Positions 1-6,933 of a DNA stretch of 6,933 nt are shown here, piece after piece. This stretch comes from CAZGTQ01 sp964528575. Its GTDB lineage: Bacteria; Planctomycetota; UBA1135; GCA-002686595. A model generated the notes under the pieces. The model ran no database searches and had not been told where the DNA came from. It was given only the letters and a program-made list of their open reading frames with translations. Location of the stretch: contig CAZGTQ010000288.1 of assembly GCA_964528575.1 (NCBI GenBank), forward strand, positions 1-6,933, in the 5' to 3' direction. The translations under genes and the position numbers were made by a program. Numbering within the stretch: position 1 is the stretch's first letter; the number at the start of each line of letters is the position of its first letter.

Positions 1-3000
1 GCGGGCGAGACGCACGCACTCGGACACCCGCTCGACCGCCTTCGCCTTCATCCGCCGGAAGCCCCAGGACTCCCCCACGCGACGCACGGCCACATGCTCG
101 AGGATCGGCGCCTCGACGCGCACGATCTCGTGCAGCGTGTCCGCGATGCGCCGCATGGCGGCCGCGCCGTAGAAGTCGATCTGGTCGCCGCGCACGACGA
201 GCGGCGTCACCCGGTACGGCACCACGCCTGTCCGGCTCTCGGACGTCGATTGCACGCCCGCGAGCACCGCCTCGACGCGCGAGGCTGGAGTCGTCGGCGA
301 CGCCGGCATGGCAGTCCGAGAGAGCGGCGCTTCGGCCGACGCGACCACGACCGGTGCTTCCGCGATCACCGACGCGCCGTCCGTGCGCTCGTCGACGGAA
401 CCCTCGCTCGGCTCGAGCGCCGCGCGTGCTCGTGCGTCCTCGAGCGCAGCCAACAGATCCTCGAGCTCGCGCTCGCGGTTCTGCCACCAGTCGGTCGACC
501 AGATTCGGTGCAGGCGCCAGCCGAGGTCCTCGAGCACCGACTGTCGGAGCTTGTCCCGATCGCGTGCGGACGGCGCGCTGTGGTAGCTCGCGCCGTCGCA
601 CTCGATGCCCAGCAGGTAGCGTCCCGGGTGCGTCGGATCGACCACGGCCAGATCGATCCGATAACCCGAGCAGCCGACCTGGCGGTGCACCCTCCAGCCG
701 CGCTCCTCCAGCGCCGCAGCCACCTCCGCCTCGAACGGGGAGTCGAAGTCCGCCGTCACGTCGATAGCGAGCTCGCGCTTGAACGCTTCCTCGCCCTGCT
801 CGGCGTACTGCAGGAATCGCTTGAGGTCGCGCACGCCCGCGCTCTTCGTCCTGTTCAGGTCGATCTTGTCGTGCGTGAGCGTCGAGAAGACGACGATCTC
901 GCGCTTGGCACGAGTGATCGCGACGTTGAGACGACGCCAGCCGCCCTCGTTGTTGAGCGGGCCGAACTGCATCCGCACGCGACCGCTCATGTCGGGCCCG
1001 TAGCAGACGGTGAACAAGATCACGTCGCGCTCGTCGCCCTGCACGTTCTCGAGGTTCTTGACGAAGACCGGCTCGCGCACCGAATCGCTGAAATGGCGCT
1101 CGATCTCCGGGTGCTGACGGCGCGCAACGTCCAAGAGATCCTGGACGAGCGACTGTTGGGCCTGGCTCAAGGCCACGACTCCGATCGAGAAGCGCTGCAG
1201 CTCGGGGTCCTTCAGCCGATGCACGATCTCGGCCACGACCGCCTCCGCCTCCGCGCGGTTCGTCCGCGACTTCCCGAAGTCGTACACGCCGTTCGGCACC
1301 GCGCGCCAGCTCACGCCCAGCCTGTAGTCGACCGCGGAGGGGAACGTGATCAGCTTCCCGTCGTAGTAGTTGCGATTGCTGAACGCGATCAGGCTCTCGT
1401 GTCGGCTGCGGTAGTGCCACGCGAGCGTGTGCCGCTCGATGTTGCTGCGGATGCAGTCGTCGAGGACGCTCTGCAGGTCCTCGATCTCCGCGTCCTCGTC
1501 CGCGCCGGCGTCCGCCTTCGCGAAGAAGCTCGTCGGCGGAAGCTGCTTCGGGTCGCCGACGACGATCAACTGCCGGCCCCGCGCGGCCGCCCCGACGGCG
1601 TCCCAGCTCGGCATCTGCGACGCCTCGTCGAACACGACGACGTCGAACGGCGGGAGCGAGGGATCGAGGTACTGCGCGACCGAGAGCGGGCTCATCAGCA
1701 GGCAAGGCCGCAGCTCGCGAATGAGATCGCCCGCCTCCTTGAACAGAGTTCGGATCGGCTTGTGACGACGCTGCTTCAGGATCTCGCCTTGCAAGAAGCT
1801 GCCCTGGACGCCGTTGCGCAGGCTCTCCTTCGAACGCCCCTGCGCGTCGATCCGCGCGCGCACGGTCGCTTGCGTCGCCTGCATGAGCTCGTCGTCGAGC
1901 CGCCGGAAGCGCTCGATCGCCCGCTCGTGATCGTCGCTGGCGAACGCGGCGAGAGCGGGATCCGCGGAGACGGTGTGGAGATACCACTCCTCTCCGTACC
2001 CGCGCTCGAAGGCCGCGACGAGTTGCGCTGCCGAGAACGCGCCTTGCTCGAGCTCCTCGATCGGACGGGCCAGATCCGCGGCGATCGCGCGCGCACGCTC
2101 GGCACGCCAGCGGCACCAGGCGCGTACGCCGCTCCAGCCGGCGAGCCAGCGCTCGGCCTGCGGCAGGCACCCCGACGGATCGACTCGCGCCCATGCGGGT
2201 GCGCCGTCGAGACGAAGCTGCTGCGCCGCGGCGTGCGCGCAGTGGGCGGCGGCGGACCAGCGCTCGTCGAGCTCGGTGAGCGCGGCCGCGAGCGGTCCGT
2301 CGACGCCGTCGAGCAGGCCCGTCCACGAGCGCAGGAGTTGCCCGCCCGCGACTTCGTCGCCGCCGGCGAGCCGTCGAGCGCAGCCCCGCACGTCCCGCAC
2401 CCACTGCAGCGAGGCGCGGACCTTGTCCACGTCCGCCTGTTCGCCGGGCCATGCGTCGCCGAACGCGACGGCCGCTGCGGCGGACAGCTCGACGAAGGAG
2501 CGCTCGCGCTTGCGGAGGTCCAGCACGCGCTCCAGATCCGCCGCCGCGCTCTCGATCGGCATCGGAGCCTTGGGTGACGCGACCGCAGCGAACTTCCTCC
2601 CCCACGCGCGCCGCGCGAAGAACCTCGGCACGAGCCACTTCGCCTGAGCCGTCCGCAACTCGTCGAGCAGCGCTCCCGCGTCGATCTCCTCGTGTGCTCG
2701 GCCGTACCGCTCGCCGAAGTAGCGGCGCTCGGCACGCAGCCGCTCGAGACCATCGAGCGCCGCGTCCACGTCACGCTCCAGCCGGTCCCAGTCGTCGCTC
2801 GCCAGCGCCTCGGGCGCCACCCGCTCCGCGCGGAGCCACAGCACGGCGGCCCTCGAGAGCGGCTCTCGCTCGTCCCACGCCGGCCATGCGAGGTCGCCGA
2901 GCAGCGCTTCGCGGACCGCGGCCGCGAGCTCCCCCAGCACCCGGAGCGGCTCCAAGGCCGCCCTGACCGCCGCGGACGCCTCGCGGTCCCAGAGCGGCGT

Positions 3001-5970
3001 GTACTGGGTCTGCCCGATCTCGCTCAGCGAATGCCCGGGTGCGACTGCCGCTGCTTGGGCGGCGGCCCGGGCGTCTCGCAGGACGGCCCGCGCCTGCGTC
3101 AGCTTCTCCGCGTCCGTCGTAGCGATCTGCGTCCAACCGGGATCGACCGCCGGCGCGTCGGTCATCCCGATCAGACGCGAGAGAACCTCGAACACGGTCT
3201 CACCGCTCGGGCGCTCGCGGTGCAGGGCATCGACGTAGCCGTTCAAGCGATCCCGCACGGCGTCCAGCTCGCGAGCGATCGATTCGCGGTCGACGGGGTT
3301 CCGGTCCTCGTGCGCGTTCAGCGACGCTGCGAGCTGATCGAGCACCTGCTTCTTGCGGGCCTTGTCCGAGTGGAGCTCGAGGCAACGATCGCCCAGACCG
3401 ACCTGCGTCAGTCGCCGGTGCACGACCTCGAGCGCGGCCATCTTCTCGGACACGAAGAGCACGCTCTTGCCGCTGGCGAGGCAGTGCGTGATGAGGTTCG
3501 TGATCGTCTGCGATTTCCCCGTGCCCGGGGGCCCGATCAGCACGAAGCTCTTGCCCTCGGCGGCCGCGACGATCGCCGCGAGCTGCGACGAGTCGGCCGG
3601 CATGGGTACGAACGTCTCCGTCGACGGCGCGACGGCATCGAGCTCGCCGGGATCGCGGAAGCCGACTCCATCGTCGTACCGCTCACGCGGCGTCTCGACG
3701 AGGTGGCGTACGACGGGGCTCTCGAGCAGCCGGTCGGCGTACTCGTTCAGGTCCCGCCAGATCAGGATCTTCGCGAAGGAGAACATGCCGACGCGCGCCT
3801 CCTCGACGACTTCCCATCCCCGCTTGGGCAGGATCTCCTCGCGGAACCGCTGGAAGACGTACGGGACGTCGATCCCGCTCCCGTCGTCCGGCGGCGGGTC
3901 CACGCGGTCGACGCGGACGCTGTGCGAATCCTCCAAGTACCGGAGCAACGTGACGTTGAGCCGAGCGTCCTCGGCTCGCGCTTCCAGCACGATTCCCTCG
4001 GAGACGGTTCGTCGCTTCAGGCCAACGGGCACGAGCACGAGCGGTGCGAAGCGCGGCTTCTCGCTCCTCTCCGTCTCGAAGAACTTCAGTAGGCCGACGG
4101 TGAGGTAGAGGTTGTTCGACCCGCCCTCCTCCTCCGCCGTCTTGGCCTCGCGAAGCAGCGCCACGAGGCGCTTGTCGAGCGTCTCCTCATCCAGGTCCGC
4201 GTACAGCACGCCCTTTTCCTGCTCCTGCAGCAGGTGCGGCTTCAGGTCATCGAGCGTGAGTCGGCGGTCGTGGCCGTCGACGATCTCGTCGGGTCGCTGT
4301 CGGATCTGGAAGCGACGTCCGTCGGCGAGCGCGTCTTCGAGCTTCGCGACGTCCGTGACGAGGAGCTTCACGATCCTCCCGCTCGCCGGAATGTTCAGGA
4401 GCCGGTTCCGGAGCGACAGGTCGAGGAGCTTGCGTTTCCACGTCTCGATGCGCGCTGGGCCCTGCTCGACCTCGGCGGCGACGCGCAGCCTCCGCTCGCG
4501 CGCCGCCGCGACGTCTTCGCTGGTGGGCGCGTCCATCGACCCACCGAGGGGCTGCGCGATCGCCTCGTTCGACGCGTGCGTCGCGGAGGAGACCGTCGGC
4601 AGAGGCCGGACCTGCCCGCGCCGCGCGCGGTGCACGTCGACGGCGATCCGGAACTTGCCGTCGTCGCTCAGAAGGCGCCGAGCAACGCTCTTCGACGCCT
4701 CGAAGTCGAGGGCACTGCCCGCGACCGCCGCCGTCAGGTCGAAGACCACCAAGTCGCGGTTCTCGAGGTGGTTGCGGATGCGCGCGGGATCGTCGAGCGT
4801 CGCCTCAGGCAGCGAGCGCTCCTCGAGCCAGACACCGCAGAGCGCGTGTCCGTCGACGAGGAGCAAGAGCGGATGGAGACCGGCCTGCTCCATCGCCGCT
4901 GCGCCGAGGAGGGCGAGATCCAAGCACGTGGCCTGCCGTTGCTCGAGGACCTGGGCGGGCAGCCGCACCCGCTGTCCCTCGCTCTCGAAGCTCGCGGGCG
5001 GGTTGACGTACTGGATCGCCTCGGAAAGGATCGCTCCGTAGATCGCAGCGGCTTGACGGAGCGCCGCTCTGGGATCCTGACTCTGATAGCCGTCGACGGA
5101 GGGGCTGCCTGTCCACTGCATCAACAGCTCCCCCGCGCTCGACAAGACGCGCGCGATGGCCGGCTCGTTCGGAAGGACGAAGGCGGCGAGCAGCTCGGGG
5201 TAGACGCTGCAGCCGGGCCATTCGTTGCGGGCGTAGACCGTGACCGGCTGACACTCGAGAGCGACTCGCTCCTCGCCAGCCCAGAGCTCGACCGAGAGAG
5301 AGCCGGTCACGCGCTCGGTCAGGCGGTCGAGGAACGCGTGGTCGAGCTCGAACGCCGGCTCGGCGATGTGGCGCACCTGGCCAGGTCGCAGTTCGTCGAG
5401 TCGGATCTCGCGGGTCGACGCGAAGGCGGGATCGGCCGAGAGCACGAGCCGCAGGTCCCGCTGAACGACCTCGGTGTCGTTCTCGAGGCGGATCTCGCGC
5501 AGCGCCACCACGCCGTTCGCGTGCATCGCGTACTGGATTCGGGGAAGCGCGTCGACTGTGACGCTGACCGAACCGCCGCCGTGCTCGTGGGCAGGTGCCG
5601 CTGCGGCGGCGCTGCTCGGCGATCGCGAATCGGGCGGAAGCGCCTCGGTCAGTGCACTCGCTACAGCCGGTGCAGGCCTTGCGTCCAAGTCGGTCGGGAA
5701 CGCGCCCTCTTCGTTCGGGTCGTCGTTGCGCAGGCCTTCCAGATGCGCTTCCATCTCGGCGAGGCGCGGCTCGTCTACCCCCATCGCGCGAGCTGCGCGC
5801 GCAAGCGCCGCCGCGTCCTGTACCTTGCGCTCCCGCTCGGATGACGAGATCGCGCTGCGGGCCTCCTGCGCGCTCGCCTCGAAGAGCTCGACCAGGCGCA
5901 GGACTTCCGCGGAAGCGGGAACATCGCGCGCGTCCACGCGAGGACCGTCGGGGGACGTCGAGTCGGTCAT
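1..5970 (-). CDS. Giant DUF4011 / SF1 helicase / Vsr-like nuclease / DUF3320 protein with N-terminal transglutaminase-like domain (3' end off window)
   Basis: The sequence shows 1990 codons from ATG 5970 to base 1 with no stop; only the extreme C-terminus is missing. No other ATG, GTG or TTG lies in frame between this ATG and the upstream stop at 6100-6102, so the start is well fixed, although it lacks a clear Shine-Dalgarno. Domains by residue: helical segment 1-95; Ala/Ser/Pro linker about 95-140; probable Ig-like beta domain 145-265; transglutaminase-like domain about 285-415 (Cys349, His375, Asp411); DUF4011 from about 507 (WKRKLLDLSLRNRLLNI, 511-527); SF1 helicase core with Gln796, Walker A GPPGTGKS 813-820, helical insertion about 830-1415, LLMSPLS 1424-1430, Walker B DEAS 1448-1451, GDPKQLPP 1472-1479, WHYRSRHE 1518-1525, VQGDERD 1643-1649 and VAITRAKR 1683-1690; Vsr/MTES_1575 nuclease about 1740-1835 (SPFE, RID, IECDG, DRDKLRQ, WSTDWW); low-complexity linker about 1855-1915; DUF3320 from about 1931. 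Known of the family: ATP-driven nucleic-acid translocation coupled to a PD-(D/E)xK-like nuclease, probably cytoplasmic. Inferred: anti-phage or foreign-DNA defence. All catalytic motifs look intact. Confidence 0.96.
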   Translation of the reverse strand, partial: MTDSTSPDGPRVDARDVPASAEVLRLVELFEASAQEARSAISSSERERKVQDAAALARAARAMGVDEPRLAEMEAHLEGLRNDDPNEEGAFPTDLDARPAPAVASALTEALPPDSRSPSSAAAAAPAHEHGGGSVSVTVDALPRIQYAMHANGVVALREIRLENDTEVVQRDLRLVLSADPAFASTREIRLDELRPGQVRHIAEPAFELDHAFLDRLTERVTGSLSVELWAGEERVALECQPVTVYARNEWPGCSVYPELLAAFVLPNEPAIARVLSSAGELLMQWTGSPSVDGYQSQDPRAALRQAAAIYGAILSEAIQYVNPPASFESEGQRVRLPAQVLEQRQATCLDLALLGAAAMEQAGLHPLLLLVDGHALCGVWLEERSLPEATLDDPARIRNHLENRDLVVFDLTAAVAGSALDFEASKSVARRLLSDDGKFRIAVDVHRARRGQVRPLPTVSSATHASNEAIAQPLGGSMDAPTSEDVAAARERRLRVAAEVEQGPARIETWKRKLLDLSLRNRLLNIPASGRIVKLLVTDVAKLEDALADGRRFQIRQRPDEIVDGHDRRLTLDDLKPHLLQEQEKGVLYADLDEETLDKRLVALLREAKTAEEEGGSNNLYLTVGLLKFFETERSEKPRFAPLVLVPVGLKRRTVSEGIVLEARAEDARLNVTLLRYLEDSHSVRVDRVDPPPDDGSGIDVPYVFQRFREEILPKRGWEVVEEARVGMFSFAKILIWRDLNEYADRLLESPVVRHLVETPRERYDDGVGFRDPGELDAVAPSTETFVPMPADSSQLAAIVAAAEGKSFVLIGPPGTGKSQTITNLITHCLASGKSVLFVSEKMAALEVVHRRLTQVGLGDRCLELHSDKARKKQVLDQLAASLNAHEDRNPVDRESIARELDAVRDRLNGYVDALHRERPSGETVFEVLSRLIGMTDAPAVDPGWTQIATTDAEKLTQARAVLRDARAAAQAAAVAPGHSLSEIGQTQYTPLWDREASAAVRAALEPLRVLGELAAAVREALLGDLAWPAWDEREPLSRAAVLWLRAERVAPEALASDDWDRLERDVDAALDGLERLRAERRYFGERYGRAHEEIDAGALLDELRTAQAKWLVPRFFARRAWGRKFAAVASPKAPMPIESAAADLERVLDLRKRERSFVELSAAAAVAFGDAWPGEQADVDKVRASLQWVRDVRGCARRLAGGDEVAGGQLLRSWTGLLDGVDGPLAAALTELDERWSAAAHCAHAAAQQLRLDGAPAWARVDPSGCLPQAERWLAGWSGVRAWCRWRAERARAIAADLARPIEELEQGAFSAAQLVAAFERGYGEEWYLHTVSADPALAAFASDDHERAIERFRRLDDELMQATQATVRARIDAQGRSKESLRNGVQGSFLQGEILKQRRHKPIRTLFKEAGDLIRELRPCLLMSPLSVAQYLDPSLPPFDVVVFDEASQMPSWDAVGAAARGRQLIVVGDPKQLPPTSFFAKADAGADEDAEIEDLQSVLDDCIRSNIERHTLAWHYRSRHESLIAFSNRNYYDGKLITFPSAVDYRLGVSWRAVPNGVYDFGKSRTNRAEAEAVVAEIVHRLKDPELQRFSIGVVALSQAQQSLVQDLLDVARRQHPEIERHFSDSVREPVFVKNLENVQGDERDVILFTVCYGPDMSGRVRMQFGPLNNEGGWRRLNVAITRAKREIVVFSTLTHDKIDLNRTKSAGVRDLKRFLQYAEQGEEAFKRELAIDVTADFDSPFEAEVAAALEERGWRVHRQVGCSGYRIDLAVVDPTHPGRYLLGIECDGASYHSAPSARDRDKLRQSVLEDLGWRLHRIWSTDWWQNRERELEDLLAALEDARARAALEPSEGSVDERTDGASVIAEAPVVVASAEAPLSRTAMPASPTTPASRVEAVLAGVQSTSESRTGVVPYRVTPLVVRGDQIDFYGAAAMRRIADTLHEIVRVEAPILEHVAVRRVGESWGFRRMKAKAVERVSECVRLAR

Positions 5971-6408
5971 CTGTCCAGAGCAGGGGACGTGGGGAACAGG
6001 CGGTCCTCGGTCAGCCGGGCGGTGCGACTCGAGCGAGCGGCGGAGCGAGCGAGCAGCGTGAGGGCGAGTGGCGCCGAAGGGACCGTACGTCGCTGCCGAT
6101 CATCGATCCAGTGGCCTGCCGCCGGAGCGGCGCGCGCGAACAGCGAAATCGACCGGCGGGGCCGGCCGCGTCGGCGCGCTTCCCAGGCGAAACTCTTCCG
6201 TGACCCCGCTCCGCGTTCCCTGGGGGTGCGTCTCGTCATGATCCTCTCTCGCTATCGTCGCCGGGCTCGTCGGGGCCGGAGACCGTCTGGACGTGCGCTC
6301 TCGCCCTGATCGGCCAGCTCCCCCCGGAACGCGGTCGAGCGCGCGTGCGATCCGTTACGCTGTGCGCTCGGTCCCCCTCGGAAGGAGCCCTGGGAAGGAG
6401 CTCGCATC
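5971..6408. other. Divergent intergenic region with no convincing gene
   Basis: This 438-base stretch separates the minus-strand helicase gene from the plus-strand membrane-anchored gene, so it should hold both promoters. I see no convincing sigma-70-type promoter on either strand. The frames across it translate to Arg/Pro/Ser/Ala-rich sequence with a more relaxed third position than the flanking genes, so I read it as non-coding. Local structure is limited to GAGC-rich direct repeats (GAGCGAGC at 6031-6038, 6043-6050 and 6047-6054) and a GGCCGGCC palindrome at 6160-6167. Neither is long enough to call a regulatory site or a terminator. Confidence 0.7.
6393..6400 (+). promoter_or_regulatory. 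Shine-Dalgarno of the plus-strand gene
   Basis: GGAAGGAG ends eight bases before the ATG at 6409, which is good spacing, and it decides that start. The same octamer occurs 13 bases upstream at 6380-6387, where no usual start codon follows at a workable distance. The upstream copy may be a chance duplication or a standby ribosome site. Confidence 0.85.
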
Positions 6409-6933
6409 ATGGCCCAGCGACGCAGAACGCAGCGCAACCAACACCAGATCTGGATCGGCGTGGGAGCGCTGGTCGCGATCGCGTTGATCGGCTTTCTCGC
6501 GACGCGCGAGGACGGCGGCTCGGCGCCGGACATCGCCGCGGCAGACGAGCCGCAGAGCGCGCCGCCGACGGCTGGCGCGACCGCGGCCGCGGCCGCCGAG
6601 CCCGAGCCCGACCCCGGCCCCACGCCCGAGGAGCTCGCGGCCGAGAAGGAGCGCGCGGACGAGGCCGCGCGGCGGCGCGAGCGCGTCACGCTCTCGATCG
6701 AGGAGCACTTCCCCGACCTCGTCGAGAAGCTCGAGGATCCGCACTACGCGGACCTCGTCGACACCGCGTTCTGGCTCGGGCTGCCCGAAGGACGCGAGGT
6801 CTCGCGCGGCGAGCTCGCGGACTTCCAGACGCGGTGGACCGACGAGAAGACGAAGGCGCAGGAGCAGCTCTCCGCCCTCGCCGAGAATCCGCTCGACCTG
6901 TTCGAGTTCCGCCTCGCCGAAGTGCTCGAGCGG
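6409..6933 (+). CDS. Single-pass membrane-anchored protein of unknown function (3' end off window)
   Basis: The first 175 codons are visible. ATG 6409 is the first start codon after an in-frame stop at 6307-6309 and follows a strong ribosome binding site. The N-terminus is short and basic (MAQRRRTQR). A single hydrophobic helix spans about residues 14-31, including WIGVGALVAIALIGFL. By the positive-inside rule the N-terminus should be cytoplasmic and the rest exported. There is no signal-peptidase motif or lipobox Cys, so I read the helix as an uncleaved anchor. Residues 36-75 are a low-complexity Ala/Pro/Glu/Asp linker with a run of five Ala at 59-63 and EPEPDPGPTPEE. From about residue 76 it becomes a charged, probably coiled-coil helix (EELAAEKERADEAARRRERV), then a helical segment containing HFPDLVEKL and DTAFWLGLPEG. 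I recognise no family. It could be an envelope-spanning or scaffolding protein. Strong G/C third-position bias supports that it is real. It is divergent from the helicase gene, so it is not in the same operon. Confidence 0.9.
   Translation, partial: MAQRRRTQRNQHQIWIGVGALVAIALIGFLATREDGGSAPDIAAADEPQSAPPTAGATAAAAAEPEPDPGPTPEELAAEKERADEAARRRERVTLSIEEHFPDLVEKLEDPHYADLVDTAFWLGLPEGREVSRGELADFQTRWTDEKTKAQEQLSALAENPLDLFEFRLAEVLER

Noticed and set aside
94..2577. 827-codon plus-strand open frame, with similar long plus-strand frames at 2692-4092 and 4234-5844
   Set aside because: They lie opposite the helicase codons. The first and third are in codon register with it and the second is offset. The translations are Arg/Ala/His/Glu-rich with no motif, as expected of antisense frames in a GC-rich gene. 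The minus strand carries unmistakable helicase and nuclease motifs throughout.
1776..2774. 332-codon minus-strand open frame
   Set aside because: It is in a different frame from the helicase on the same strand, and its product is Ser/Arg-rich low complexity. It is a frame-shifted shadow.
6160..6167. GGCCGGCC palindrome
   Set aside because: It is a short GC palindrome expected in this composition, with no flanking repeat or U-tract to suggest an operator or terminator.
5989..6309. 106-codon plus-strand open frame in the intergenic region
   Set aside because: It is Arg-rich throughout, has no motif, hydrophobic core or good ribosome binding site, and overlaps the divergent promoter region.
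6335..6361. Possible promoter for the plus-strand gene (TCGAGC, 15 bases, TACGCT)
   Set aside because: The -35 match is only three of six and the spacing is short. In sequence this GC-rich it does not stand out from chance.
6252..6744. Two overlapping minus-strand frames opposite the membrane-anchored gene
   Set aside because: Their Ser/Ala/Gly runs are the reverse complement of the Ala/Pro/Glu linker. The plus-strand gene has a strong ribosome binding site and a clear transmembrane helix.
1..6933. Search for tRNA or rRNA genes, CRISPR repeats, insertion-sequence ends or attachment sites
   Set aside because: I saw no clover-leaf signature, regularly spaced repeat, transposase motif or terminal inverted repeat by eye.

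Overview
The window comes from a very GC-rich bacterial genome. Sense codons are dominated by G or C at the third position, and the one clear ribosome binding site is a canonical purine-rich Shine-Dalgarno. The base composition would fit Myxococcota, Planctomycetota or Actinomycetota, but nothing here fixes the phylum.

Bases 1-5970 are essentially one giant minus-strand gene. It reads from an ATG at 5970 through 1990 stop-free codons and leaves the window at base 1 without its stop codon. The product is a multidomain superfamily 1 helicase-nuclease. In order it has an N-terminal helical segment, a probable Ig-like beta domain, a transglutaminase-like domain with an apparent Cys-His-Asp triad, a DUF4011 domain, an SF1 helicase core split by a helical insertion of about 600 residues, a Vsr/MTES_1575-type restriction-endonuclease-like domain, and the start of a DUF3320 domain. 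As I recall, this DUF4011-helicase-Vsr-DUF3320 layout matches a family proposed as a single-gene anti-phage system (Hhe). Defence is therefore the leading hypothesis for its role.

Bases 5971-6408 are a 438-base divergent intergenic region with no convincing gene. It should hold the promoters of both flanking genes. A weak 90-codon minus-strand reading frame in it ends in an ATGA overlap with the helicase start and could be a leader peptide, but its composition looks non-coding.

Bases 6409-6933 are the start of a plus-strand gene that runs off the right edge. It has an excellent Shine-Dalgarno and encodes a protein with one N-terminal transmembrane helix, an Ala/Pro/Glu-rich linker and a charged helical domain. 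Its function is not recognised. The two genes are divergent, so they do not form an operon and no functional link between them can be read from the sequence. The long plus-strand frames opposite the helicase gene are GC-driven antisense shadows.
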